The notes under the pieces: generated by a model
What the model was told of the DNA's origin: nothing
What the model saw: only the letters and a program-made list of their open reading frames with translations
Databases searched by the model: none
In this document: positions 28,563 through 37,601 of the stretch, in pieces
How the letters are laid out: each line of letters opens with the position of its first letter
How positions within the stretch are numbered: the first letter of the stretch is position 1
Program-made: the position numbers and the translations under genes
Assembly (NCBI RefSeq): GCF_000244895.1
Contig: NZ_CM001441.1
Coordinates: forward strand, 1 to 64,000
Direction: 5' to 3'
From: Desulfosporosinus youngiae DSM 17734
Lineage (GTDB): Bacteria > Bacillota > Desulfitobacteriia > Desulfitobacteriales > Desulfitobacteriaceae
Length of the DNA stretch: 64,000 bases

Positions 28563-30215
28563 ATGGCTTATTTAGCGCTTTATCGTGAATGGCGTCCGAA
28601 GTTGTTTAAAGACATTGTTGGTCAAGAGCATATTACCAAAACCTTGATGAATGCCCTAAAGCAGGACAGGATTGCCCATGCCTATCTATTCAGCGGTCCG
28701 AGAGGTACCGGTAAAACGACGGCTGCTAAGATTCTGGCTAAGACCTTAAATTGCGAGCAACGAAATGGTCAAGAACCCTGTAATCATTGCTCTTCCTGTG
28801 TCAGTATTGACCATGGTTCAGCAATAGAAGTTTTTGAAATCGATGCAGCTTCAAATCGCGGTATCAATGAAATACGGGATTTACGGGAAACTATAAAATT
28901 AAGCTCGATACAAGGGAAACATAAGGTTTATATTATTGATGAAGTACATATGTTGACTACAGAGGCTTTTAATGCTTTGCTTAAGACGTTAGAGGAACCT
29001 CCTCCTCAAGTTGTTTTTATTTTAGCTACGACGGAAGTTCAAAAAATACCTTTAACAATTCTTTCACGCGTACAACGCTTTGAATTCCATCGAATTCCGG
29101 TTATAGATATCCAAAAGCGTCTGGCCGATGTGTGTTCGTCATTAAAGCGGCAGGTAGATTCGGGTGCTTTAACAGTGATTGCCCAAAAGTCGGAAGGAGG
29201 ACTTCGGGATGCCCTGAGTATCTTAGATCAATGCCTTTTACAGGATGATCCAATCGGGGTTGAAGAGGTGTATCTGGTCCTGGGTATGGTCGGTGAGACC
29301 TATAGTTCCCAGTTAATAGATACAATTTCGTCATCGGATTATTCTGAATGTTTGGGTTTATTATCTGAGGGCATCCAGCAAGGAAGAGACCCCCGGCAGA
29401 TCATTCGAGAACTATTAGATTACCTGCGTCAAATGCTTCTGACGGTTGCAACGGGAGAGACGCCTGCGGCAGCACCCCATATTCAAGATCGCCTGATTGG
29501 ACAAAGCCGGCAAATTGGAATTTCTCGTATTTTGCGCTGGATAACCATCTTATTGCAAGGTGAAGGTCAGCTTAAATATGCGTCAAATGCCCGACTGGCA
29601 GCAGAACTTTTGCTGGTTCAGACGATTCATGGAAGTCAGCCGGCAAACACTAATGATCAGGAAGAAATCCTAAGACGGCTGTCCGTACTTGAACAACAGA
29701 TTCAAGATGCAGCGGCCGTCCCCAAGAAGGTTCCTGAGAGTAAGCCTCTCATTAGTGCCAAAACGGGCCGGACGAATATACCAAATAATATAGTGAAAAC
29801 AGTGAATTCAAAGGACGACATACGTTTAGAGAACATTGCCTCAGAAAACAAGCCTGATATAAGCATAGAAGTTATCCAGGCACGCTGGAATGAGGTTATG
29901 GAACAAGTAAAAAAACGCAAAAAATCCACTCAAGCCTTTTTAATGGAAGGAAAGCCGGCCCAGCTTAAAGGAAATACGTTAACCATTCTTTTTCGGGAAG
30001 GGTGTTCCTTTCATAAGGATAAAGTCAATCAAGCTGAAAATCGGCAGACGGTTGAAGAGGTTCTCAAACAATTGTTTGGCACTTCTCTGACCTTACAAAA
30101 TTTCATGGAAAATGAATTTGAACCTAATCCAGAGACTCAAAACTTGGAAGAACAGGACCTAATTAATAAAACCAAAGACATATTTGGCGCGGATCTTGTG
30201 GTGGTAAGAGACTAA
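28563..30215 (+). CDS. dnaX: DNA polymerase III gamma/tau subunit
   Basis: 550-residue clamp-loader ATPase. Walker A GPRGTGKTTAAK near residues 43-54, four-Cys zinc site (CEQRNGQEPCNHCSSC), Walker B IIDEVHML, and sensor/SRC motif LTILSRVQRFEF. The C-terminal third is poorly conserved, charged and probably binds the polymerase. GAGGGTGA precedes the ATG. A poly-A stretch (7 A near 29908-29914, another run just after) could allow ribosomal slippage to a shorter form, as known in some bacteria, but this is not shown. ybaB and recR follow. Confidence 0.95.
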   Translation: MAYLALYREWRPKLFKDIVGQEHITKTLMNALKQDRIAHAYLFSGPRGTGKTTAAKILAKTLNCEQRNGQEPCNHCSSCVSIDHGSAIEVFEIDAASNRGINEIRDLRETIKLSSIQGKHKVYIIDEVHMLTTEAFNALLKTLEEPPPQVVFILATTEVQKIPLTILSRVQRFEFHRIPVIDIQKRLADVCSSLKRQVDSGALTVIAQKSEGGLRDALSILDQCLLQDDPIGVEEVYLVLGMVGETYSSQLIDTISSSDYSECLGLLSEGIQQGRDPRQIIRELLDYLRQMLLTVATGETPAAAPHIQDRLIGQSRQIGISRILRWITILLQGEGQLKYASNARLAAELLLVQTIHGSQPANTNDQEEILRRLSVLEQQIQDAAAVPKKVPESKPLISAKTGRTNIPNNIVKTVNSKDDIRLENIASENKPDISIEVIQARWNEVMEQVKKRKKSTQAFLMEGKPAQLKGNTLTILFREGCSFHKDKVNQAENRQTVEEVLKQLFGTSLTLQNFMENEFEPNPETQNLEEQDLINKTKDIFGADLVVVRD

Positions 30216-30318
30216 AACTGTCTGCGCGTTCAGACTAACTGAGTTTTCAGAAGCAGATAATTCTGATGAGTTTATAAACTCAGAGTGAATAAATACAAGA
30301 GATAGGAAGTGTTTGAAA

Positions 30319-30663
30319 ATGGCTGGTTTCAAAGGAATGGGTGGCGGTATGGGCGGTAATATGAGCCAGATGCTAAAACAGGCCCAGAAAATGCAGGAAG
30401 ATATGGCTAAAATGCAAGCGGAACTACAAACCAAAACCGTGGATGCTTCTTCCGGTGGAGGAATGGTAACTGTTGTTGTCAGCGGAAAAATGGAATTGGT
30501 CGAGTTAAAGATCAAGCCTGAGGCTGTCGACCCGGAGGATGTAGAAATGCTCGAGGATATGATTAAAGCAGCCTTAAACGAAGGCTTAAGGAAGGCTCAG
30601 GAAATGACCAGCAATGAAATGGGTAAACTGACTGGCGGTTTAAAAATCCCCGGATTGTTCTAG
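30319..30663 (+). CDS. YbaB/EbfC nucleoid-associated protein
   Basis: 114 residues. The Gly/Met-rich start (MAGFKGMGGGMGGNMSQML) and the helix KQAQKMQEDMAKMQAEL, then GGGMVTVVVSGKMELVELKI, are typical of the YbaB/EbfC family. The protein forms tweezer-like DNA-binding dimers. The ATG at 30319 has AGGAAG ten bases upstream. It sits between dnaX and recR, as in nearly all Firmicutes. Confidence 0.94.
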   Translation: MAGFKGMGGGMGGNMSQMLKQAQKMQEDMAKMQAELQTKTVDASSGGGMVTVVVSGKMELVELKIKPEAVDPEDVEMLEDMIKAALNEGLRKAQEMTSNEMGKLTGGLKIPGLF

Positions 30664-30670
30664 GTGATTT

Positions 30671-31267
30671 ATGGACTTTTTGAAATACCCACAGCCTTTA
30701 GGAGATCTCATCAGCAGCTTGGCCCGCTTACCTGGTATTGGGCCTAAAACAGCAGGTCGTCTAGCCTTCTATCTGCTTCAACAACCTCAAGTTTCCGAGG
30801 ATTTAGCAAAGGCTATTGTAGTGGCTAATCGGGATATCAGGAAGTGTTCGATTTGTTCAAACTTTACAGATCAAGACCCTTGCGCTATTTGCCAAAATAC
30901 CTTAAGAGATCAGACTGCTCTTTGCGTTGTTGAGCATCCCAGAGATGTAATATCTCTGGAGAAGACCAGGGAATTTAAAGGAGTATATCATGTTCTGCAT
31001 GGTGTTCTCTCGCCAATGGATGGTATTGGCCCTGAGCAATTGACCATTAATCAGCTTTTAAAAAGGTTAGATGGAATAAAAGAAGTTGTTATGGCGATGA
31101 ACCCTACTGTTGAGGGAGAAGCAACCGCTTTATATTTAGCCCGGTTACTTAAGCCTATGGGAATAAGGGTATCCCGAATAGCGCATGGATTGCCTGTAGG
31201 CGGAGATTTAGAATATGCTGATGAGATTACGATTGCACGAGCGTTGGAAGGACGAAGAGATTTATAA
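30671..31267 (+). CDS. recR: recombination mediator protein RecR
   Basis: 198 residues, the usual length. It has an N-terminal helix-hairpin-helix ([17 protein letters not shown]), a four-Cys zinc finger ([16 protein letters not shown]), a TOPRIM domain ([17 protein letters not shown]) and a C-terminal Walker-B-like tail. RecR works with RecF and RecO to load RecA on gapped DNA. It starts 7 bp after ybaB. Confidence 0.97.
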   Translation: MDFLKYPQPLGDLISSLARLPGIGPKTAGRLAFYLLQQPQVSEDLAKAIVVANRDIRKCSICSNFTDQDPCAICQNTLRDQTALCVVEHPRDVISLEKTREFKGVYHVLHGVLSPMDGIGPEQLTINQLLKRLDGIKEVVMAMNPTVEGEATALYLARLLKPMGIRVSRIAHGLPVGGDLEYADEITIARALEGRRDL

Positions 31268-31275
31268 GAGAACCT

Positions 31276-31313
31276 AACTTCAGATGGAGATGAACCTCCG
31301 TCTGAAGTTTTAG
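31276..31313 (+). terminator. terminator of the dnaX operon
   Basis: Fourteen-bp stem AACTTCAGATGGAG / CTCCGTCTGAAGTT (one G-T pair) with loop ATGAAC, then TTAG. The T-run is short. Confidence 0.75.
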
Positions 31314-31377
31314 TCTAAATTTAGGGTTTATTTTTATAGAAGTCCCTATTTGTGAAAAACTAAACTTGTCAGATATA

Positions 31378-31406
31378 TTGACCAGTATATTAATTGAAGT
31401 TATACT
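31378..31406 (+). promoter_or_regulatory. PFOR promoter
   Basis: TTGACC (31378-31383), 17-bp spacer, TATACT (31401-31406). Gives a leader of about 195 nt. Confidence 0.75.
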
Positions 31407-31414
31407 GTGTCAAA

Positions 31415-31452
31415 GGGGGACTATTCAGGCAAGACCTGAATACGTTCCCTCA
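31415..31452 (+). promoter_or_regulatory. 5' hairpin in the PFOR leader
   Basis: TATTCAGG / CCTGAATA (8 bp, loop CAAGA), extended by GGGGA / TTCCC after a small bulge. It lies at the very 5' end of the predicted transcript, where such stems often protect mRNA. No riboswitch class is recognised in the rest of the leader. Confidence 0.5.
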
Positions 31453-31607
31453 GCATGTTTTTGTACCAGTTTCGTAAAAATTCAATCTTTTAATGCCTGA
31501 TTTTCTCTTCCTTAAGTGGAATTGAAACAGGGATCGTTGGTTTAAGTAGACCCTTAACTATGAAGTCCTAAAATTAAATTAATCACATGATTAGGAGGAA
31601 AAAATTA

Positions 31608-34600
31608 ATGGCAAAAATGAAAACCATGGATGGGAATGAGGCGGCCGCTCACGCTTCATATGCGTTTACGGAAGTCGCTACTATTTTCCCTATCACTCCA
31701 TCCTCTACAATGGCCGAATTAGTTGACGAATGGGCTGCCCATGGACGTAAAAACATCTTTGGGCAAACAGTTAAGGTTGTCGAGATGCAATCTGAGGCTG
31801 GAGCTGCTGGAGCAGTACATGGTTCCCTGCAGGCTGGGGCTTTAACAACCACTTATACCGCTTCTCAAGGCTTACTGCTAATGATCCCTAATATGTATAA
31901 AATTGCCGGCGAACTTTTGCCTTGCGTATTCCATGTCAGCGCTCGTGCCTTGGCAACCCATGCCTTATCAATTTTTGGGGATCATCAAGACGTTATGTCA
32001 GTACGTGCCACAGGATTTGCAGAGCTTTCTTCTCATAATGTTCAAGAAGCCTTAGATTTAGGCTTTATTGCGCATTTGGCTACGGTTAAATCCAGAGTAC
32101 CTTTCCTTCATTTCTTTGACGGATTCCGCACCTCTCATGAAATTCAAAAAATCGAAGTTCCGGAATATGAAGAAATTGGCAAGCTTTTAGATATGGATGC
32201 AGTACAGGCTTTCCGCGACAAAGCTTTAAATCCCGAACATCCGGTTCTACGTGGAACAGCTCAAAATCCGGACGTTTACTTCCAAGGCCGGGAAGCTTCT
32301 AATCGTTTTTATGATGCTATTCCAGACATTGTCGAACACTATATGCAGGAATACAAAAAACTCACTGGCCGTGAATATCATCCTTTCCAATACTATGGTG
32401 CGGAGGATGCAGAGTACGTTATCGTTGCCATGGGCTCTATTTGTGATACGATCGAGGAAACAGTTGACTACCTCGTAGCAAAAGGGGAAAAAGTCGGGGT
32501 TGTTAAGGTTCACTTATATCGCCCCTTTTCCAGCGATTACTTCTTTAAAGTATTACCGAAAACAGTTAAGAGTATTGCAGTTCTTGATCGTACCAAAGAA
32601 CCTGGTGCTACGGGCGAACCTCTTTATCTGGATATTAAGGATATTTTCTATACAAGCGATATCAAACCATTGGTTGTTGGCGGCCGTTATGGCTTAGGAT
32701 CCAAAGATACAACCCCATCCCAAGTATTAGCGGTCTATAAGAATCTTAAATCTGAAAACCCAGTCGATAGTTTTACCATTGGAATTATCGATGATGTTAC
32801 TAATAAATCCTTAGCAGAAGATGAAATCATTGACACTGCTCCCGAAGGAACCATATCCTGTAAGTTCTGGGGTCTAGGTGCTGATGGAACAGTCGGTGCT
32901 AATAAACAAGCCATTAAGATCATTGGGGATCACACCCCGCTTTATGCTCAAGCCTATTTCCAATACGACAGTAAGAAATCAGGCGGAATCACGGTTTCCC
33001 ATCTTCGTTTTGGCAAAAAGCAAATTAAGTCCCCTTATTATGTAACCGGCGCGAATTATATTGCTTGTCATAATCAGACCTATGTCAATCAATATGACCT
33101 CTTAAAAGGACTCAAGCAAGGTGGAAATTTTGTCTTGAATTGTCAGTGGACGCCAGAAGAATTGGATGAAAAACTTCCGGCTTCTATGAAGCAAGCTCTT
33201 GCCAAATCCAAAGCTAACTTCTACATCATTGATGCCGTTTCCATTGCTCGTAAAATCGGTCTTGGTTCCCGCATCAACATGATTATGCAAGCAGCCTTCT
33301 TTAAGCTCGCTAACGTGATTCCTGTGGAAGAAGCTGTTGATTATCTAAAAGCTTCCGTTGTAAAAACCTATGGTAAAAAGGGTCAAAACATCGTTGATAT
33401 GAATATTGCGGCTATCGATATGGGTGTATCTTCCCTGGTCAAAGTAGAAGTTCCGGCTGTTTGGGAAAATGCGGACAACGCTCAGGCTCAGGCTGCTGCG
33501 GCTGTCGAAGAACCGGATTTCATTAAGAACATTCTTCGTCCGATGAATGCTCTTGAAGGGGACAGTCTCCCGGTAAGCACGTTCTTAGGACGTGAAGATG
33601 GAACATTCCCCGTCGGAACGGCTGCTTTTGAAAAACGTGGTATTGGTGTTATCGTGCCTGAATGGCAGATCGATAATTGTATCCAATGTAATCAATGTTC
33701 GTATGTTTGCCCGCATGCAGCAATTCGTCCATTCTTAATGAACGAAGAAGAGGCCAAAAATGCTCCTGAGTCCTTCGTGGGTAAGAAAGCCATTGGTAAA
33801 GAAGCTGCAGGGCTGCAATTCCGTATGCAAGTGAGTACCTTGGATTGTACAGGATGCGGAAACTGTGCTGAAGTATGCCCGGCCAAGGTTAAAGCTCTGG
33901 TTATGAAACCAGCCGCTGAACAAATGGAACAACAAATTGCCAATTGGGAGTATGCTGTAACCCTCAAAAATAAGAGTAATCTCTTCGATGTGACAACCGT
34001 TAAGGGCAGTCAGTTTGCTCAGCCTTTACTCGAGTTTAACGGTGCATGCCCAGGCTGTGGAGAAACTGCTTACGTTAAACTCATAACCCAGTTATTCGGC
34101 GATCGAATGATGATTGCCAATGCTACCGGCTGCAGCTCGATCTGGGGCGGCAGTGCGCCATCCGTACCTTATACTACGAATCAGGAAGGTAAAGGACCCA
34201 GTTGGGCAAATTCCTTGTTTGAAGACAACGCTGAGTTCGGTTATGGTATGTATTTGGGCGTTCGCCAACAGCGGGAAAAACTGTTTAAATTAATGACAGA
34301 AGCCTTGGAAATGGATATTAGTGCTGATCTGAAAGAAGCTTTCCAGGAATGGCTCAAAGGATGGGATGACGCTGATGCCTCTAAAGCCGCAGCAGCTAAA
34401 ATCCTTGCCGGACTAAATGGATATGCTGGAGACAATAAGGTTCTGACAGAAATCCTGACTAAGAAAGATCATCTCATCAAGAAATCACAATGGATTCTTG
34501 GCGGAGACGGCTGGGCTTATGATATTGGATTCGGCGGCTTAGACCATGTCTTAGCTTCCGGAGATGATGTAAATATCTTTGTTATGGATACCGAGGTTTA

Positions 34601-35138
34601 CTCCAATACAGGCGGACAGTCCTCCAAGTCCACTCCCAGAGCAGCCGTTGCTAAATTTGCCGCTGCCGGTAAGAAAATCCGCAAGAAGGACCTGGGTATG
34701 ATTGCTATGAGCTATGGATATGTATACGTTGCACAGATCGCTTTAGGTGCTAACATGGCTCAAACAATCAAAGTCTTGAAAGAGGCAGAAGCCTATAAAG
34801 GACCTTCCTTGGTTATCGCTTATGCTCCTTGCATCAATCATGGTCTTAAAGCCGGCATGACCAAGAGTGTTCAGGAAGCGAAGAAAGCAGTTGAGGCTGG
34901 TTATTGGCATCTATATCACTTCAATCCAGATCTTATTGATGAAGGTAAGAATCCATTTAGCTTAGATTCCAAAGAGCCAAGTGCATCCTTCCGTGATTTC
35001 ATCATGGGTGAAGTTCGTTATTCCTCCTTATTAAATACCTTCCCGGAAAGTGCGGAGGAACTCTTTGCGGGTGCTGAGAAATATGCAAAAGTACGCTATG
35101 ACTCATACAAGCGTCTTGCTGAGCAAAAGTGGGACTAA
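31608..35138 (+). CDS. nifJ: pyruvate:ferredoxin (flavodoxin) oxidoreductase
   Basis: 1176-residue single-chain PFOR: pyruvate + CoA + oxidised ferredoxin gives acetyl-CoA + CO2 + reduced ferredoxin. It contains all fused domains. The N-terminal part has FPITPSSTMAELVDEWAAHG. A ferredoxin-like insert has two 4Fe-4S motifs, CIQCNQCSYVCP and CTGCGNCAEVCP. The C-terminal thiamine-diphosphate domain has GDGWAYDIGFGGLDHVL and TEVYSNTGGQSSKSTP, and the proximal cluster cysteines are in CPGCGE, TGCSS and PCINHG. The ATG at 31608 has AGGAGG; an earlier start is not supported. It is monocistronic with its own promoter and terminator. Confidence 0.97.
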   Translation: MAKMKTMDGNEAAAHASYAFTEVATIFPITPSSTMAELVDEWAAHGRKNIFGQTVKVVEMQSEAGAAGAVHGSLQAGALTTTYTASQGLLLMIPNMYKIAGELLPCVFHVSARALATHALSIFGDHQDVMSVRATGFAELSSHNVQEALDLGFIAHLATVKSRVPFLHFFDGFRTSHEIQKIEVPEYEEIGKLLDMDAVQAFRDKALNPEHPVLRGTAQNPDVYFQGREASNRFYDAIPDIVEHYMQEYKKLTGREYHPFQYYGAEDAEYVIVAMGSICDTIEETVDYLVAKGEKVGVVKVHLYRPFSSDYFFKVLPKTVKSIAVLDRTKEPGATGEPLYLDIKDIFYTSDIKPLVVGGRYGLGSKDTTPSQVLAVYKNLKSENPVDSFTIGIIDDVTNKSLAEDEIIDTAPEGTISCKFWGLGADGTVGANKQAIKIIGDHTPLYAQAYFQYDSKKSGGITVSHLRFGKKQIKSPYYVTGANYIACHNQTYVNQYDLLKGLKQGGNFVLNCQWTPEELDEKLPASMKQALAKSKANFYIIDAVSIARKIGLGSRINMIMQAAFFKLANVIPVEEAVDYLKASVVKTYGKKGQNIVDMNIAAIDMGVSSLVKVEVPAVWENADNAQAQAAAAVEEPDFIKNILRPMNALEGDSLPVSTFLGREDGTFPVGTAAFEKRGIGVIVPEWQIDNCIQCNQCSYVCPHAAIRPFLMNEEEAKNAPESFVGKKAIGKEAAGLQFRMQVSTLDCTGCGNCAEVCPAKVKALVMKPAAEQMEQQIANWEYAVTLKNKSNLFDVTTVKGSQFAQPLLEFNGACPGCGETAYVKLITQLFGDRMMIANATGCSSIWGGSAPSVPYTTNQEGKGPSWANSLFEDNAEFGYGMYLGVRQQREKLFKLMTEALEMDISADLKEAFQEWLKGWDDADASKAAAAKILAGLNGYAGDNKVLTEILTKKDHLIKKSQWILGGDGWAYDIGFGGLDHVLASGDDVNIFVMDTEVYSNTGGQSSKSTPRAAVAKFAAAGKKIRKKDLGMIAMSYGYVYVAQIALGANMAQTIKVLKEAEAYKGPSLVIAYAPCINHGLKAGMTKSVQEAKKAVEAGYWHLYHFNPDLIDEGKNPFSLDSKEPSASFRDFIMGEVRYSSLLNTFPESAEELFAGAEKYAKVRYDSYKRLAEQKWD

Positions 35139-35162
35139 AATTGTAAAATAGCTATATAGATC

Positions 35163-35192
35163 AGAGAGCAGGTTAGCCTGCTCTCTTTTTTT
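35163..35192 (+). terminator. terminator of nifJ
   Basis: Perfect 10-bp stem AGAGAGCAGG / CCTGCTCTCT, loop TTAG, then six T. Confidence 0.95.
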
Positions 35193-35273
35193 ACTACAAA
35201 GGCCCCGGCAATTAGTTCTACTTTGTCCATACGCGCATATGATGTACTACGCAATAGGCAAAGGAGGATTTCC

Positions 35274-35528
35274 ATGACCTTTGTTTTTTTAGGACTATTC
35301 CTGATTTTATTGGGATTAATAGTTCGCTCGTCACTAGGACAACCCCGAGTATTTCTTAAGGTTTTAATACATATTCTAGGCGGAATTGTTGGACTATGGC
35401 TTTTCAACATACTATTAAGTGTTATAGGCTTTGATATTCCAATTAATCTATTTACAATTGTACTTGTAGGATTGTTAGGATTTCCCGGAGTTTTAGCCCT
35501 ATCTGTATTACAACTGCTAGGAATTTAG
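35274..35528 (+). CDS. bofA: BofA-family pro-sigma-K processing inhibitor
   Basis: 84 residues and almost wholly hydrophobic, with two to three membrane helices; the end GLLGFPGVLALSVLQLLGI is the BofA signature. In Bacillus, BofA holds the SpoIVFB protease inactive until a forespore signal arrives. The ATG at 35274 has AGGAGG seven bases upstream. In B. subtilis bofA lies downstream of recR; here nifJ sits between them. The gene alone does not prove that the sigma-K checkpoint works the same way. Confidence 0.88.
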   Translation: MTFVFLGLFLILLGLIVRSSLGQPRVFLKVLIHILGGIVGLWLFNILLSVIGFDIPINLFTIVLVGLLGFPGVLALSVLQLLGI

Positions 35529-35568
35529 ACGATGTCAGGAACCTATACCATCCGTGGTGGTGTCTAAT

Positions 35569-35587
35569 CTCGAACGTCCTGTCCGAG
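35569..35587 (+). repeat. hairpin resembling the gyrB-leader element
   Basis: CTCGAAC / GTCCGAG with one A-C mismatch and loop GTCCT, followed by CATGACCATC. Compare CTCGGAC ... TATGGCCATC at 4807-4837. TGGTGGT upstream can pair with ACCATCA downstream. It lies 40 bp after bofA. Confidence 0.35.
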
Positions 35588-35667
35588 CCATGACCATCAT
35601 CCGCGATTTGATGCCGGCAAAGTTTTCAATAAAATAGTCTAAAGATAAGTATACAGAAAGTGTGCAT

Positions 35668-35706
35668 GGGGAACTATTTAACAGTAGTTCCCCAAATTTT
35701 GTTTTT
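35668..35706 (+). terminator. terminator of bofA
   Basis: Nine-bp stem GGGGAACTA / TAGTTCCCC, then AAATTTTGTTTTT. Confidence 0.8.
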
Positions 35707-35747
35707 GCGTAGCCAAATACTTTAGAAATCAACAAAGAGGTGAGACC

Positions 35748-36419
35748 CTGAGACGGATTGTTGAAGCATATGTGGGAGAATATGCGAGCGGAAAAAGTGA
35801 ATGTGCGGTGAATAGAGCGCTGGAATTGTTACATAGTTCAGAGGTTCAAAAGCCAATTACTTTGGCAGATTTAGATACCGTTGAACCCACCTATACCTTA
35901 CGTCCAATTCGTGATGAACTCATGCGGCTCGGGCTTGATGTTGTGGCTTGGGCGACCTCAGAAACCATGGGATTAGGAGAAGCCGGTTCAGTTATCCGCC
36001 CGGACATGAGGTGGGTACTCAAGCGCCCCGGGAGCATTATCATAGATATCGGGTATGGGGTGCAAGGATCAAAGACTCTGAATATTATTGAAGGAGCTTG
36101 GGAGGACCCGGACCTCATGGTTCTGTTAGTGCTTAATCTTGGCCGTCCATTAACGGGTACCTATCAGGATATGCTGGACTATGCACGTGAACTGGGACCG
36201 GTACACGGATTGATTAATAATTCTCACTTAGGAGAGGAAACGTCCCTTTCCTTCATACAAGAAGGGGCGTTGATAGTGTCTAAAGTGGGTGAAGCGTTAA
36301 ACATTCCTGTCGTTGCGACGACTGCGGATGAGCAGTTTCGTGCACAATTAGGCTTAAGTGATGGGTTAGGGCACCCTGTTCGTTATCTTAAACGGTTTAT
36401 GCCCCACGCCTTTTGGTAA
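35748..36419 (+). CDS. P-loop ATP/GTP-binding protein upstream of kor genes
   Basis: About 223 residues. The N-terminus reads RRIVEAYVGEYASGKSECAV, a clear Walker A (GEYASGKSE) on a first beta strand. The rest has MinD/ParA/CobQ-like features (IIIDIGYG, VLNLGRPLT, GLINNSHLGEETSL, IPVVATT). No ATG, GTG or TTG suits this frame ahead of the beta strand. A CTG at 35748 has GAGGTG five bases upstream and is the likely start; the first canonical start is a GTG at 35772, which would remove the strand. It lies 69 bp upstream of korA and may support the oxidoreductase, but the role is unknown. Confidence 0.8.
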   Translation: MRRIVEAYVGEYASGKSECAVNRALELLHSSEVQKPITLADLDTVEPTYTLRPIRDELMRLGLDVVAWATSETMGLGEAGSVIRPDMRWVLKRPGSIIIDIGYGVQGSKTLNIIEGAWEDPDLMVLLVLNLGRPLTGTYQDMLDYARELGPVHGLINNSHLGEETSLSFIQEGALIVSKVGEALNIPVVATTADEQFRAQLGLSDGLGHPVRYLKRFMPHAFW

Positions 36420-36488
36420 TCTTCATCCTATTTCAGAAGATTATTGTTCATAGAGCTTCTTTCGGAATTTTTGGAGGTGCAAATTACT

Positions 36489-37577
36489 ATGGAAGTAAAA
36501 AAACCAATTGAGGGAGAAAAAAGAGCGTTTATGACGGGTAATGAAGTTTGTGCATGGGCTGCGCTGGCTGCCCAGGCGGATATCATGTACGGCTATCCTA
36601 TTACCCCTCAAAACGAAGTTATGCACTATTGGACACGTTTAGCTCCGAAGTTTGATAAAAAGTTTTTACAAACAGAGGATGAACTCTCCGCAGGTTTCAC
36701 CACGTTGGGAGGAGTATTATCGGGAGCCAAAGCCTTTACTGCAACAGGCGGACCTGGAAACGTTCTAATGCAAGAACCAATTTCCATGGCGGAGGCCATG
36801 AGAATTCCGACGGTTATGGTAATTCAACAACGTGGAGGACCGTCAACCGCGACGGTTATTTACTCCCAACAAGAGGTTAACTTAACAACTTATGGCGGTA
36901 ATGGAGAAGGACACCGCATTGTCTACTCTACAGCAACACATCAGGACCTCTTTGATTATACGATCAAAGCGTTTAACATGGCCTGGAAATATCGTTTTCC
37001 AACGTTTGTGTTAGGGGACGGTTATCAGGCTAAAATGCGGGAGTCCTTAATGATTTATGATCCGGAGTCCCGGGGAATCAAAATGGTTCAGCCGGAACCT
37101 TTAGTCGGACAACCTGGTATGCCTGGAGTTGACCGTGATCCCTCACTCCTGCGCAATACCTATAATACTGAAGAAGAACTATATGAGGTGATCAAGCAGT
37201 ATCAGCAAGACTATGATGAAATGACGCCTCAAATTACCGAACATGAAGAATTTGATTGCGGAGATGCCGAGATTATCGTCCTTACGCATGGTATTGTCAG
37301 CCGGTCTGCAAAAGTTGCGGTGCGGGAATTGCGTGCAGAGGGAATTAAAGCAGGGTATTTCCGACCGGTTACGCTGCGTCCATTTCCCGTTCAGGCGCTT
37401 CAGAAGGCTTTAGACGGGGCAAAACGTATCTTTTTAGCAGAGTCTGCGGAGGGACAGTTCTACCGCCTTGTAACCCAAAGCATCTATGGTCAGACTGTGC
37501 CGATTGAGACATTATTCAAACCCGGAGTGGGAATTACGAGCGAAGAAATTGTCGAGAAACTTAAAACCACTGTTTAG
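36489..37577 (+). CDS. korA: 2-oxoacid:ferredoxin oxidoreductase, alpha subunit
   Basis: 362 residues. EKRAFMTGNEVCAWAAL, MYGYPITPQNEVMHYW and TGGPGNVLMQEP are typical of the alpha chain of 2-oxoglutarate / branched-chain 2-oxoacid oxidoreductases. The subunit binds substrate with thiamine diphosphate held at its interface with beta. ATG at 36489 has GGAGGTG upstream. It is first in an alpha-beta-gamma-delta operon. Whether the substrate is 2-oxoglutarate or a branched 2-oxoacid cannot be told from sequence alone. Confidence 0.92.
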   Translation: MEVKKPIEGEKRAFMTGNEVCAWAALAAQADIMYGYPITPQNEVMHYWTRLAPKFDKKFLQTEDELSAGFTTLGGVLSGAKAFTATGGPGNVLMQEPISMAEAMRIPTVMVIQQRGGPSTATVIYSQQEVNLTTYGGNGEGHRIVYSTATHQDLFDYTIKAFNMAWKYRFPTFVLGDGYQAKMRESLMIYDPESRGIKMVQPEPLVGQPGMPGVDRDPSLLRNTYNTEEELYEVIKQYQQDYDEMTPQITEHEEFDCGDAEIIVLTHGIVSRSAKVAVRELRAEGIKAGYFRPVTLRPFPVQALQKALDGAKRIFLAESAEGQFYRLVTQSIYGQTVPIETLFKPGVGITSEEIVEKLKTTV

Positions 37578-37601
37578 TTTGTACGGGAGGAGGTATTTAT
37601 T

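Noticed and set aside
31310-31607. T-box or other riboswitch before PFOR
   Set aside because: No T-box sequence, no other conserved riboswitch core could be found; only a 5' hairpin.
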